Below are positions 7,757 to 16,992 of a stretch of 64,000 bases of DNA, in pieces. This stretch comes from Hyphomicrobium sp. (lineage in GTDB: Bacteria > Pseudomonadota > Alphaproteobacteria > Rhizobiales > Hyphomicrobiaceae). How positions within the stretch are numbered: the first letter of the stretch is position 1; each line of letters starts with the position of its first letter. Where the stretch lies: assembly GCA_030148725.1 (NCBI GenBank), contig JASBSU010000046.1:1-64000 (forward strand), in the 5' to 3' direction. Under the pieces are notes generated by a model that saw nothing but the letters and a program-made list of their open reading frames with translations, had not been told where the DNA came from and made no database searches. Both the position numbers and the translations under genes were made by a program.

Positions 7757-9418
7757 ATGGGCGAACCGCTTCGCAGTATCACGATCGTAGGAGGTGGCTC
7801 GGCCGGCTGGCTTGCGGCCGCGTTCCTCAACCGCTTCGGCAAGGCGAAGGATGCCAAGCAAGGGCCCGAGATAACACTCATCGAGTCCCCCAATATCCCG
7901 ATCATCGGCGTTGGCGAGGCCAGTCTGCCGGGCATGGTGATGCTGTTGCATCAGCTCGGCATCTCCGAGTCGGAATTCTTCAAGCAGACCGACGCGACCT
8001 TCAAAGTGGCAGCGCATTTCATCAACTGGCACCACGACGAGAAGGGGCAGCCCGCAGAGTTCCTCAACATCCTCAATGCCCCGCCGTCGATCGATGGCCG
8101 TCAGATCGCGGACTACTTCGTCTCCTTCGATTCCGCGCGCGCAACCGCTTCCGCCGGCATGTCATATGTGAGGACGTTCTCGCCGGTCGTCGAGATCGTA
8201 CGCGGGAACCTCGCGCCACGTCGTCCCGGCCAGCCCGATTTCACCGGCGAGGTCGGGTACACATACCACTTCGACGCCACCAAACTCGCCGCCATGCTGA
8301 AGGACGTCGCGACCAGCCGCGGCGTCAAGCACATCCTCGATGACGTGGACAACGTCAATCTCGACGAGCGCGGGTTCGTGAAGTCGCTGAGCCTGCGCGG
8401 CCGGGGCGAGCACCCAGTCGACCTCGTCATCGACTGCACCGGATTCCGCGGCTCCATTCTCCAGCAGGCGCTGGGCGAGCCATTTGAATCCTACGCCGAC
8501 TATCTGCTCAACGACCGCGCCGCCGTCGTTCAGATTCCACACAAGGATCCGCGCGTCATCGCGCCAACGACGCGTGCAACCGGTTTCTCGGCCGGCTGGA
8601 ACTTTAACATCCCGCTGACCACGCGCGTTGGCACGGGATACGTGTTTTCCAGCAAGTTCATTTCCGACGATAAAGCCATCGAGGAACTGCTGGCATACTA
8701 CGGCGACCAGGCCAAGGGCTGCGAGCCGCGCATCATCCCGATCAAGACCGGGCGCGTGCGCAAAGCATGGGTCAAGAATTGCGTCGCGCTGGGTCTTTCG
8801 AGCGGCTTTATCGAACCCCTCGAAGCGACGGCCATCTTCATGTCCGATGTCGGCGTGCGTTGGCTGTATCACTTCATGCCAACGCGCGATTTCGAGCCCG
8901 AACTCGCAGCCGGCTATAACCGCCAGATCAGCCGTCTCTACGAAGAGGTGCGCAACTTCGTGCAGCTCCACTACCATCTGAACAATCGCCAGGACAGCGC
9001 CTACTGGAAGGCCGCGCGCGAGGACGTGAAGCTCTCCGATCGCTTCCGGGAAAACCTCGAAATCTGGCGGAACACGACTCCGCAGGACATCGACCTCGAC
9101 AGCACCGTTCTGTTCGGCGCTCCCGTCTATTCGCTCGTGCTGCTGGCGAAGGGCTTCTACAAGGATGCGCGGCTTGCGACGGCTTCATCGCTGAGCCGTT
9201 CAGCCTACGAGCGCTACCGCAACGAGGTGCACGATGCGCGGCCTAATCAGTTGAAGGGGCTGATCGGCCAGGCGGAGTTTCTGAAGAACGGCGGCAAGGC
9301 AGTCGGCGGGCTGCTTGGAGGTGGACGAGGTGTCGACCTGCCCTCGCTCGGCCCGACCAGCACGCAGATCAGGCTTCCGGCGCAGCCGCAATCACGCGGT
9401 CCTGCAAAGCGCCGGTAG
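7757..9418 (+). CDS. Flavin-dependent tryptophan halogenase family protein
   Basis: 553 residues. The N-terminal FAD site is GGGSAGW (12-18) and the second family motif is GVGEASLP (51-58). Lys83 in TFKVAAHF aligns with the catalytic lysine of PrnA/RebH, and Glu355 in EPLEATAIF aligns with the conserved glutamate of PLES (Ser replaced by Ala). The WxWxIP motif is altered to WNFNIP (281-286), so the second tryptophan is Phe. Characterised relatives use FADH2, chloride or bromide and oxygen to halogenate tryptophan or related aromatics; a flavin reductase is needed but none is adjacent. I chose the ATG at 7757 because GGGGG lies 9 bases before it; 7748 is an alternative. Substrate unknown. Confidence 0.85.
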   Translation: MGEPLRSITIVGGGSAGWLAAAFLNRFGKAKDAKQGPEITLIESPNIPIIGVGEASLPGMVMLLHQLGISESEFFKQTDATFKVAAHFINWHHDEKGQPAEFLNILNAPPSIDGRQIADYFVSFDSARATASAGMSYVRTFSPVVEIVRGNLAPRRPGQPDFTGEVGYTYHFDATKLAAMLKDVATSRGVKHILDDVDNVNLDERGFVKSLSLRGRGEHPVDLVIDCTGFRGSILQQALGEPFESYADYLLNDRAAVVQIPHKDPRVIAPTTRATGFSAGWNFNIPLTTRVGTGYVFSSKFISDDKAIEELLAYYGDQAKGCEPRIIPIKTGRVRKAWVKNCVALGLSSGFIEPLEATAIFMSDVGVRWLYHFMPTRDFEPELAAGYNRQISRLYEEVRNFVQLHYHLNNRQDSAYWKAAREDVKLSDRFRENLEIWRNTTPQDIDLDSTVLFGAPVYSLVLLAKGFYKDARLATASSLSRSAYERYRNEVHDARPNQLKGLIGQAEFLKNGGKAVGGLLGGGRGVDLPSLGPTSTQIRLPAQPQSRGPAKRR

Positions 9419-9444
9419 TGGCGGCCGCTTCCGTGCGCGACGCG

Positions 9445-9475
9445 CTGCATGGCCGTTGTTGAACCGGCCATGCAG
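9445..9475. terminator. Bidirectional stem-loop between converging genes
   Basis: CTGCATGGCCG (9445-9455) pairs perfectly over 11 bp with CGGCCATGCAG (9465-9475) around a 9-nt loop. It sits in the 76-base gap between the halogenase and thiolase stops and probably ends both transcripts. Confidence 0.65.
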
Positions 9476-9494
9476 AAGCGAGCGGCGGGTCGCG

Positions 9495-10682
9495 TCAAAT
9501 CCGCTCGATGGCGATCGCTGTCGCCTCGCCACCACCGATGCACGCCGATGCGACGCCGCGCCGCTGACCGTTGTGCTCGAGCGCATGCAGTAGCGTGACG
9601 ATGAGGCGAGCGCCGGTTGCTCCGATCGGATGGCCGAGAGCGCAGGCGCCGCCATTGACGTTCAGCTGATCGCGCGACAACCCGAGTTCCTTCTGAGCCG
9701 CCATGGCGACGACCGCGAACGCTTCGTTGATCTCATAGAGATCGACGTCGCTTGGCGCCCAGCCGGCCTTGTCCAGCAGCTTGCGAATTGCCGGAATGGG
9801 CGCCGTCGTGAACCACTGCGGCTCCTGACTGTGCGTCGCGTGCGCCTTGATGATGGCGCGAACCGGCAGCCCGCGCCGGTCGGCGACGGAGCGTCGCGTC
9901 ATCAGGAGTGCGGCCGCGCCATCCGCGTTTGCCGATGAGCTTGCGGGTGTAATGGTGCCGTCACGTCGGAACGCCGCCTTGAGCTGCGGAATTTTTTCCG
10001 GCGAAACCTTCATCGGGTTTTCGTCATCAGCGACGATCACGTCGCCGGCTTTTCCGCGTATGGACACGGGTGAAATCTCGGCCTGGAAGCGCCCGCTCTC
10101 GATGGCTGATCGCGCGCGCGTCAGTGTCTCGATGGCGAACGCATCCTGGTCGGCACGCGTGAACTGATAGCGTTCGGCGGTCGCCTCGCCGAAATCTCCC
10201 ATGCTGCGGCCCTGTTCGTAGGCATCCTCCAGGCCATCGAGCAGCATGTGGTCGAGTATCCGGTCGTGCCCGGCGCGATATCCGGCACGCGCCTTGGCGA
10301 GCAGGTATGGCGCGTTGCTCATCGACTCCATGCCGCCCGCCACCGCGATGCTGGCGCTCCCAGCCGCAATGAGATCGTGCGCCAGCATGGCCGCCTTCAT
10401 TCCGGAGCCGCACACCTTGTTGACCGTGGTCGCGCCGACGGCGTCCGGCAGTCCCGCCGCGCGCATGGCTTGCCGCGCCGGAGCCTGTCCCTGACCAGCC
10501 TGCAGCACATTCCCCATCAGGACTTCGTCGATTTCATCTGCGGCGACGCCGGCCCGCGCAACAGCAGCTTGGATGGCGTTTGCGCCGAGGGCCGAAGCCG
10601 AGAGACCTGCCAGCGCTCCTTGGAAGCGGCCAAGCGGTGTCCGTGCGGCTGAAACGATCACGATCGGATCTGTGGGCTCCAT
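9495..10682 (-). CDS. Acetyl-CoA C-acetyltransferase (thiolase)
   Basis: 395 residues from the ATG at 10682, preceded by a GGGAG ribosome site. All thiolase signatures are present: the nucleophilic cysteine in NKVCGSGMKA (Cys91), GGMESMSNAPY, INEAFA, and the C-terminal GGACALGHPIGATGAR with the catalytic His and second Cys. It condenses two acetyl-CoA or cleaves acetoacetyl-CoA in the cytoplasm; it resembles AtoB/PhaA biosynthetic thiolases, but beta-oxidation of short chains is also possible. It diverges from a thioesterase-tetR operon, and the intergenic region holds an operator-like site. Confidence 0.93.
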   Translation of the reverse strand: MEPTDPIVIVSAARTPLGRFQGALAGLSASALGANAIQAAVARAGVAADEIDEVLMGNVLQAGQGQAPARQAMRAAGLPDAVGATTVNKVCGSGMKAAMLAHDLIAAGSASIAVAGGMESMSNAPYLLAKARAGYRAGHDRILDHMLLDGLEDAYEQGRSMGDFGEATAERYQFTRADQDAFAIETLTRARSAIESGRFQAEISPVSIRGKAGDVIVADDENPMKVSPEKIPQLKAAFRRDGTITPASSSANADGAAALLMTRRSVADRRGLPVRAIIKAHATHSQEPQWFTTAPIPAIRKLLDKAGWAPSDVDLYEINEAFAVVAMAAQKELGLSRDQLNVNGGACALGHPIGATGARLIVTLLHALEHNGQRRGVASACIGGGEATAIAIERI

Positions 10683-10722
10683 ATCTTTACGCTCCCGGAG
10701 GGCGGCGGAATGCCGCCTTCTA

Positions 10723-10752
10723 TTCATGATGACCAGAATAATATATGATGAA
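10723..10752. promoter_or_regulatory. Putative TetR operator, site 1
   Basis: The sequence has the form TTCATGATGA-N12-ATGATGAA, with dyad symmetry at its ends (TTCATnAT / ATnATGAA). It lies between the divergent thiolase (start 10682) and thioesterase (start 10801). A closely similar 30-base site (20 of 30 identical, same length) precedes the SDR gene at 11922-11951. The tetR gene lies between the two sites. Confidence 0.55.
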
Positions 10753-10800
10753 CGTAATAAAAGGCAGTGTGGCCGGACGGCGCAGGAGTGGGATGGACGG

Positions 10801-11292
10801 ATGAACGACAGCCGACGATTGCCGACTTCGTCCGACGCGCGAGGCCTTGCGCGCAGTCTTTCAGGGATGGAGTTCTTGCGAGCCCTGATGGACGGCACGA
10901 TCCCCGCGCCGGCCTTCGCCTCGACCTGTCGCATTCGTCCCATAGAGGTGGCGCATGGGCGCGTCTTGTTTGAGGGTGAACCGAAAGGCGACTTCTACAA
11001 CCCGTTGGGCGTTGTCCACGGCGGATGGATTGCAACCTTGCTCGATACTGGCATGGCGTCTGCCGTTCACTCGGCGCTCAAGCCCGGCGAGACGTTCACG
11101 ACGCTCTCCATGACCACAACCTTCGTGAAGCAGGTTCTGGAGCAAAGCGGAGCGCTACGCTGTGAAGGGACGATGCTGCACGGCGGCGGAAGAGTCGCCA
11201 GCGCCGAGGGCAAGGTCTACGATGCGAACGGCAACCTGGTTGCCCATGGCACCGAAGCGTGCCTGATCATAAAAGCTGCACGGGGCCCGTAA
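10801..11292 (+). CDS. PaaI-family hotdog thioesterase
   Basis: 163 residues. The hotdog core shows NPLGVVHGGWIATLLDTGMA (acid/His-Gly-Gly motif) and LSMTTTFVKQV, as in PaaI/YbgC-like acyl-CoA thioesterases that release free acids from acyl- or phenylacetyl-CoA. ATG 10801 is chosen because GGAG lies at 10785-10788 and the conserved domain starts soon after. It is 10 bases upstream of a tetR gene and so is probably in one operon with it. The thiolase, thioesterase and SDR together suggest metabolism of acyl-CoA intermediates. Confidence 0.85.
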   Translation: MNDSRRLPTSSDARGLARSLSGMEFLRALMDGTIPAPAFASTCRIRPIEVAHGRVLFEGEPKGDFYNPLGVVHGGWIATLLDTGMASAVHSALKPGETFTTLSMTTTFVKQVLEQSGALRCEGTMLHGGGRVASAEGKVYDANGNLVAHGTEACLIIKAARGP

Positions 11293-11302
11293 GAGAGGAC
11301 GC

Positions 11303-11890
11303 ATGCCGAGAGTTTCCAGAAAGCAGGCAGCGGAGAACCATGCCGCCGTGATCGAAGCCGCAGCGCGTCTGTTCAAGACGCACGGCATCAACGGCGTGAG
11401 CGTCCCCGAGCTGATGGCCGAGGCAGGGCTGACCCACGGCGCCTTCTACGGTCACTTCAAGTCGAAGGAGGAGTTGGCGGTCGCAGCGTGCGAGCAGGCA
11501 TTCGCGGAGAAGAAACAGCTCTATGCCGACATCATCGAACGCAACAAGGGCGACAAGCGCGCCGCGCTGACCGAGTTCGTCAACCGCTACACCGCCCGCG
11601 CCCACCGCGACCAGCCGGGCCCCGGATGCCCTGTTGCAGCGTTCGCTGACGACGCCGCGCGCGAGGAGTTCAAGGGATCTGTCCGCAAAGCCTTCGCGAC
11701 CGGCGTCGAGGGAATGATCGAGGGTGTAGAGGCCATGCTGGGTGGTCGCGGCAAGGTTGCCAAACGCGAGCAGGCCATCGCCGATGTCGCGCTTCTCGTC
11801 GGATCGTTGATGCTGGCACGCGCGACCAAAGGCCAGCCGATCTCGGACGAATTTTTGCTGGCGGCGCGGGAAGCCCTCGCCGCCGAGTAG
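11303..11890 (+). CDS. TetR/AcrR-family transcriptional regulator
   Basis: 195 residues. The N-terminal helix-turn-helix is clear (AARLFKTHGINGVSVPELMA, then AGLTHGAFYGHFKSKEEL). The C-terminal ligand domain is close to the subgroup that often sits beside SDR and aldo/keto reductase genes. Its position between two near-identical operator-like sites suggests it represses its own operon, the divergent thiolase and the downstream SDR. The inducer cannot be read from the sequence. Confidence 0.9.
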   Translation: MPRVSRKQAAENHAAVIEAAARLFKTHGINGVSVPELMAEAGLTHGAFYGHFKSKEELAVAACEQAFAEKKQLYADIIERNKGDKRAALTEFVNRYTARAHRDQPGPGCPVAAFADDAAREEFKGSVRKAFATGVEGMIEGVEAMLGGRGKVAKREQAIADVALLVGSLMLARATKGQPISDEFLLAAREALAAE

Positions 11891-11921
11891 CCGCTCCAAC
11901 GCCAGGACCTGAGGGGACTGG

Positions 11922-11951
11922 CATGTCATAAAACATTATAATCATCATGAA
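11922..11951. promoter_or_regulatory. Putative TetR operator, site 2
   Basis: On the minus strand it reads TTCATGATGA-N12-ATGACATG, matching site 1 at 10723-10752 in its first 10 bases, in the ATGA after the 12-base spacer, and in 20 of 30 positions overall. It ends just before the AAGGAGA ribosome site of the SDR gene. Confidence 0.55.
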
Positions 11952-11963
11952 AAGGAGACGATC

Positions 11964-12773
11964 ATGGCCTCGACCACAAAAGGCAAAGCCCTCATCACCG
12001 GAGCCTCCACGGGTATCGGCGCGGTGTACGCCGACCGGCTGGCGCGCCGGGGATACGACCTCGTCATTGTCGCGCGCAACGACAAGCAGCTTCAGGAGCT
12101 GGCGAACCGCCTCAAGGCCAATACCGGACGCAGCATCGAGCTTCTGCAAGCCGACCTGACAAATGCCAGCGACCTGAAGCGTGTCGAGAGCAAGCTGGCG
12201 AGCGATCCTGAGATCACGCTGCTCGTCAACAACGCCGGTATCTACGCCAACGCCAAGCTTGCCGACCACGAGCTGAAATCGATCGACGACATGGTGCAGC
12301 TGAACATCGTCGCGGTGACGCACCTCGCCTCGATCGCCGCGAAGGCGTTCTCTGCGCGCCGCAAAGGCACGATCATCAACATCGCCTCGGTGCTGGCGCT
12401 GGCGCCTGAAATCTCCAACGCCACCTACGCGGGAACCAAGGCCTACGTACTGGCTCTGACCCAGGCCATGAAGGTCGAGCTCGCGGACACCGGCGTGAGA
12501 GTGCAGGCTGTGTTGCCGGGGGCGACGCGCACCGAGATCTGGGAGCGTTCCGGCGGCGACATCAACGCCTTGCCGGCCGAGATGGTCATGGACGCAGGTG
12601 AGATGGTCGACGCGGCGCTCGCGGGCCTCGATCAGGGAGAGGTCGTGACCATTCCCGCGCTGCCGGACGCCGGGGACTGGAAGCGTTTCGAGGAAGCACG
12701 CGGCGCGCTCGGCCCGAACCTGTCGCGGCAGCACGCGGCAACGCGCTTCAAGCAGGCGCGCCCCGCAGCCTGA
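11964..12773 (+). CDS. SDR-family oxidoreductase
   Basis: 269 residues. A Rossmann fold with the classical short-chain dehydrogenase motifs is visible: ITGASTGIGAVYA (cofactor glycine motif), NNAGIYANA, the catalytic Ser in IASVLALAPE, and YAGTK (YxxxK catalytic pair). An Arg follows the second beta strand (VIVARNDKQ), which favours NADPH. It reduces or oxidises an unknown carbonyl/alcohol substrate. AAGGAGA precedes the ATG. A repressor-like site sits immediately upstream. Confidence 0.9.
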   Translation: MASTTKGKALITGASTGIGAVYADRLARRGYDLVIVARNDKQLQELANRLKANTGRSIELLQADLTNASDLKRVESKLASDPEITLLVNNAGIYANAKLADHELKSIDDMVQLNIVAVTHLASIAAKAFSARRKGTIINIASVLALAPEISNATYAGTKAYVLALTQAMKVELADTGVRVQAVLPGATRTEIWERSGGDINALPAEMVMDAGEMVDAALAGLDQGEVVTIPALPDAGDWKRFEEARGALGPNLSRQHAATRFKQARPAA

Positions 12774-12784
12774 GCATCGAAGAA

Positions 12785-12813
12785 AGAAGGAGCGCGGCGA
12801 CCGCGCTCCTTCT
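12785..12813. terminator. Bidirectional stem-loop between SDR and aldo/keto reductase
   Basis: AGAAGGAGCGCGG (12785-12797) pairs perfectly with CCGCGCTCCTTCT (12801-12813) around CGA. This 13-bp stem sits in the 48-base gap between two converging genes. Confidence 0.75.
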
Positions 12814-12821
12814 CGTTAAAA

Positions 12822-13850
12822 TCACACCGGAGCCGGATTGCGTTCGAGGAACGTGCCGCGCTGGTGCCAATAGGGATACGTCAGCGGCACCTCGCTCGCC
12901 CTGTCGAGCTTGGCGATCTGCTCAGCGGTGAGGCTCCAACCGACCGCGCCGAGGTTCTGTTTCAGCTGCTCCTCGTTGCGTGCCCCGATGACAACCGTCG
13001 CAACAGTCGGGCGCTGCAGCAGCCAGTTGAGCGCGATCTGCGGGACGGACTTGCCGGTCTCCTTCGCCACCTCGTCGAGCGCATCGACAACCTTGAACAG
13101 ATATTGGTCGTCGACCTGCGGCCCAAACTCTGCCGAGCCATGCAGACGGCTCTCCTTCGGGATTCCCGTGCCGCGCCGGATCTTGCCGGTGAGGCGCCCC
13201 CAGCCGAGAGGGCTCCACACGACAGCGCCAAGCCCTTCCTCGAGGCCGAGCGGCATCAGCTCCCACTCATACTCGCGCCCGATCAGCGAGTAGTAGGTCT
13301 GGTTGGCGACATAGCGCGGATAGCCGTACCTATCGGCCACCGAGAGCGCCTTCATGATGTGCCAGCCGGAGAAATTCGACACACCGACATAACGGATCTT
13401 CCCGGCGCGCGTCAGCGTATCGAGCGTCGACAACACCTCCTCCGGCGGGGTCATGGCGTCGTAGGCGTGCAGTTGAAAAAGATCGATATGGTCGGTCTGC
13501 AGCCGCTTCAGCTGTTCATCGACGCTCTTCAGGAGATGCGAACGCGACGATCCGACGTTGTTGGGCTCATCGTCGAAGCGGAACGTTGCCTTGGTGGAGA
13601 TGATGGCCTTGTCGCGTTTGCCCTTCAGCGCCTCGCCGAGGATCCGCTCGGATTCTCCCGCTGAGTAGATGTCAGCTGTGTCGAACATCGAGACGCCGGC
13701 ATCGAGGCATATGTCGAGCAGTCGCCGCGCCTCGGCGACATCCGTGGAGCCCCATGCGGCGAACAGCTTGCCCTTGCCGCCGAACGTGCCTGCCCCAAAG
13801 CTCAATACGGGCACGGTGAGACCAGATCGCCCGAGACGCCGGTGTTCCAT
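12822..13850 (-). CDS. Aldo/keto reductase
   Basis: 342 residues. The AKR catalytic tetrad is visible: Asp57 (MFDTADIY), Tyr62, Lys87 (ISTKATF) and His128 (LFQLHAYD). Other family landmarks are VGVSNFSGWH and the NADPH-binding tail (VVIGARNEEQLKQNL). It catalyses NADPH-linked reduction of aldehydes or ketones; the substrate is unknown. It resembles the YajO/Tas-like subgroup of bacterial AKRs. Confidence 0.92.
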   Translation of the reverse strand: MEHRRLGRSGLTVPVLSFGAGTFGGKGKLFAAWGSTDVAEARRLLDICLDAGVSMFDTADIYSAGESERILGEALKGKRDKAIISTKATFRFDDEPNNVGSSRSHLLKSVDEQLKRLQTDHIDLFQLHAYDAMTPPEEVLSTLDTLTRAGKIRYVGVSNFSGWHIMKALSVADRYGYPRYVANQTYYSLIGREYEWELMPLGLEEGLGAVVWSPLGWGRLTGKIRRGTGIPKESRLHGSAEFGPQVDDQYLFKVVDALDEVAKETGKSVPQIALNWLLQRPTVATVVIGARNEEQLKQNLGAVGWSLTAEQIAKLDRASEVPLTYPYWHQRGTFLERNPAPV

Positions 13851-14149
13851 AGTCCTGATCCTGTTTGCTGGGTGCTGCGCAATGATGCCAGATAGAGATA
13901 TCCCGCCGGCCGCTGCAAGGGAGGGTGCCCCGCCCGGTGGCCCGGCCCAAGGGCCTCCTCCAACGGGGAAATAGCCCTCTGGTCGCCAAGAATCGCCCCC
14001 AAAAGGCGTTGTGGCCGGCTGGAAGCATCTTCACGCTACGATTTGCCGCTTCTATCCGCTAAGACACCGAGCCGAGAAGTGAGTTTTGTGATGGGTGCAC
14101 CTCACTCCAAAGACCGTGCACTCGCCCTACGATGCATTGGAGAATACGC
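13851..14149. other. Intergenic region between divergent AKR and tal
   Basis: I see no gene, repeat or clear terminator here. It must contain the promoters of the divergent aldo/keto reductase and transaldolase genes, but no consensus promoter stands out. Confidence 0.4.
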
Positions 14150-15226
14150 GTGAAGGCGACGCAACACCTGCACGACGCCGGCCAGAGCCTGTGGATTGAC
14201 GACATCACGCGCGACATGCTCGACAGCGGTCGTCTGGCCACGATGATAGCGGAGCTTTCGGTCACCGGACTGACCTCCAACCCGACCATTTTCGAAAAGG
14301 CGATCGGGAAGGGTACGGCCTACGACGCTGCCGTCGAAAAGCTGGCGCGCCAGGGACTGAGCGATGAGGCGCTGTTCTTCGAACTCGCCCTCGACGACCT
14401 GTCGCGGGCTGCTGATCTCTTCCGTCCAATCTATGATCGCACCGCAGGCGTCGACGGTTTCGTTTCGCTCGAGGTCTCGCCGCTCCTTGCCTACGACGCC
14501 AATGCAACCATCGCAGAGGCGAAGCATCTCTTCGCGAAGGCCGGCAAGCCCAATCTCTTTATAAAGATCCCCGGCACCAAGGAAGGTCTCCAGGCCATCG
14601 AGGCCGCGACGTTTGCCGGCGTTCCCGTCAACGTCACGCTGCTCTTCTCCACCACGGACTATCTCGCTGCCGCTAAGGCATACATCCGCGGCCTGGAGCG
14701 CCGCGTCGAGGCCGGACTGGACCCTGACGTGCGCTCGGTCGCATCGGTGTTCATCAGCCGCTGGGATCGCGCCATCGTCGAGGACGTGCCCGACGAGTTG
14801 AAGAACAAGCTCGGCATCGCCATCGGTCAGCAGGCTTACCGTGCCTACCGTGAGCTGATCGCATCCGACCGCTGGCAGCGCCTCGAGAATGCAGGTGCTC
14901 GCCCGCAGCGTCTGCTGTTTGCGAGCACGTCCAGCAAGGACAAGCGCGCGCACGATACTCTGTACGTCGAAGCACTTGCCGCGCCGAACACGGTGAACAC
15001 CATGCCGGAGGATACGCTGCGCGCCTTCGCCGACCACGGCCGCTTGGATGGCCTGCTGCAGGCCAACGGAGGCGATTGCGACGCCATTCTTGCGGCCCAC
15101 ACCAAGGCAGGTGTCGATGTGGATGCGTTGGCGCAGAAGCTGCAGTCCGACGGTGCCAAGGCGTTTGTCGCGTCCTGGCAGGACCTCCTGAAGTCCATCG
15201 GAGCCAAGAGCAAAGCGCTCACCTAG
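14150..15226 (+). CDS. tal: Transaldolase
   Basis: 358 residues from the GTG at 14150, preceded by GGAG at 14139-14142; the ATG at 14132 has no ribosome site. The motifs [13 protein letters not shown] and [12 protein letters not shown] (Schiff-base lysine) identify transaldolase, which moves a dihydroxyacetone unit between sedoheptulose-7-phosphate and glyceraldehyde-3-phosphate in the pentose phosphate pathway. The length fits the TalB-like long form. It is 10 bases upstream of pgi, so the two sugar-phosphate enzymes are probably co-transcribed. Confidence 0.93.
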   Translation: MKATQHLHDAGQSLWIDDITRDMLDSGRLATMIAELSVTGLTSNPTIFEKAIGKGTAYDAAVEKLARQGLSDEALFFELALDDLSRAADLFRPIYDRTAGVDGFVSLEVSPLLAYDANATIAEAKHLFAKAGKPNLFIKIPGTKEGLQAIEAATFAGVPVNVTLLFSTTDYLAAAKAYIRGLERRVEAGLDPDVRSVASVFISRWDRAIVEDVPDELKNKLGIAIGQQAYRAYRELIASDRWQRLENAGARPQRLLFASTSSKDKRAHDTLYVEALAAPNTVNTMPEDTLRAFADHGRLDGLLQANGGDCDAILAAHTKAGVDVDALAQKLQSDGAKAFVASWQDLLKSIGAKSKALT

Positions 15227-15236
15227 AGGTCAACCT

Positions 15237-16880
15237 ATGAGCCGATCTGAAGCAACGCCGCTCACATCCAGCGCGACGTGGCAGGCGCTTGCCGCACATC
15301 ACGCCAGCATCAAGGGCAAACACCTGCGCGAGCTTTTTGCGGACGACCCGCAGCGCGCAGCCCGGTTCACCGTCGAGGGCGGCGGTCTTGTTCTTGACTA
15401 CTCCAAAAACCGCATCACGCCCGAGACGATGAATTTGCTCGCACGGCTCGCCGAGGAGCGCGGCGTCGCCGCGCAGCGCGATGCGATGTTCCGCGGCGAC
15501 AAGATCAACGTCACGGAAAAGCGCGCCGTGCTGCATACGGCGTTGCGTGCCCCGCGCGACGCCGTCATCGAGGTCGACGGAAAGAATGTCGTGCCCGACG
15601 TCCACGCGGTGCTCGATCGCATGGCGGACTTCGCTGGCCGCGTTCGGTCGGGAGCCTGGAAGGGCTACACCGGAAAGCCCATCCGCAATGTCGTCAACCT
15701 CGGCATCGGCGGCTCATACCTCGGCCCCGAGATGGCGTACCTCGCGCTGCGTTCCTTCAGCGATCGCAATCTCCGTTTCCGCTTCGTCTCCAATGTTGAC
15801 GGCGCAGCGTTCACCGAGGCAACGCGCGACCTCGACGCCGCTGAGACGTTGTTCGTCGTGTCGTCGAAGACCTTCACGACCCTCGAGACGATGAGCAATG
15901 CCGACGTCGCACGCGCGTGGCTTGTCGGTAAGCTCGGCAGCGCCGACGCCGTCGCCCGCCACTTCGTCGCCGTATCGACCAACGCCAAGGCCGTCACCGA
16001 ATTCGGCATCGACACCGCCAACATGTTAGAGTTCTGGGACTGGGTCGGCGGCCGCTACTCGATGGATTCCGCGATCGGCCTCTCGACGATGCTCGCCATC
16101 GGACCGGAAGGATTTGCCGAGCTGCTGGCCGGCTTCCGCGACATGGACGAGCATTTCCGCTCGGCGCCGGCCGACAAGAACCTCCCCGTCCTGCTGGCAC
16201 TGCTCACCGTCTGGTACGCGGACTTCTTCGGTTCCGAGTCTCAGGCCGTGCTGCCTTACGCGCAGAACCTCGCGCGCTTTCCCGCCTACCTGCAACAGCT
16301 GTTGATGGAGAGCATCGGCAAAAGTGTCGACCTTGAGCGTCGCCGCGTCGACTACGCCACCGGAACCATCATCTGGGGCGAGCCCGGCACCGATGGCCAG
16401 CACTCGTTCTACCAGCTGCTGCACCAGGGCACGCGCCTCGTGCCGGTCGACTTCATCGGCTTCCTCGCGCCCTTGAGCCCGCTGAAGGAAACGCACGACC
16501 TGCTGATGGCGAACCTGTTTGCGCAGGCAGAAGGGCTGGCGTTCGGAAAGACGCTTGAGGAAGTCCAGGCCGAGGGTGTTGCTGCCACCGACGCGCCATT
16601 CCGTGTCATGGAAGGCAACCGGCCGAGCAACATGATCATCGCCGATCGCCTGTCGCCCCGCACTCTGGGCGCTCTCGTATCCCTCTACGAGCACAGCGTG
16701 TTCGTCCAGGCGGCCATATGGGGCATAGGCCCCTTCGACCAGTGGGGCGTCGAGCTCGGTAAGGTTCTGGCCAAGAAGATCATCGCCGAACTGCGCGACG
16801 GCGCGGAGCCTAAGCTCGCCCATGACGCATCGACCAACGCGCTCGTCACCCGTTACCGCAAGTTTAACGGGCTCGTCTGA
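15237..16880 (+). CDS. pgi: Glucose-6-phosphate isomerase
   Basis: 547 residues. Phosphoglucose isomerase signatures are intact: [16 protein letters not shown] (phosphate-binding loop), [11 protein letters not shown], and [13 protein letters not shown]. It interconverts glucose-6-phosphate and fructose-6-phosphate. It follows tal with a 10-base gap, consistent with an operon joining glycolysis/gluconeogenesis with the pentose phosphate pathway. Confidence 0.97.
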   Translation: MSRSEATPLTSSATWQALAAHHASIKGKHLRELFADDPQRAARFTVEGGGLVLDYSKNRITPETMNLLARLAEERGVAAQRDAMFRGDKINVTEKRAVLHTALRAPRDAVIEVDGKNVVPDVHAVLDRMADFAGRVRSGAWKGYTGKPIRNVVNLGIGGSYLGPEMAYLALRSFSDRNLRFRFVSNVDGAAFTEATRDLDAAETLFVVSSKTFTTLETMSNADVARAWLVGKLGSADAVARHFVAVSTNAKAVTEFGIDTANMLEFWDWVGGRYSMDSAIGLSTMLAIGPEGFAELLAGFRDMDEHFRSAPADKNLPVLLALLTVWYADFFGSESQAVLPYAQNLARFPAYLQQLLMESIGKSVDLERRRVDYATGTIIWGEPGTDGQHSFYQLLHQGTRLVPVDFIGFLAPLSPLKETHDLLMANLFAQAEGLAFGKTLEEVQAEGVAATDAPFRVMEGNRPSNMIIADRLSPRTLGALVSLYEHSVFVQAAIWGIGPFDQWGVELGKVLAKKIIAELRDGAEPKLAHDASTNALVTRYRKFNGLV

Positions 16881-16992
16881 CGGAGTGTCTTAGGGCAATC
16901 GATAAAATTCGATCGGTTGGCCGCACGGCACCGAAAGCAAGCTCTGGTACTCGCTTAAGCGAACATTGCAAGTTCGCCCAGGAGCTGCTGTC

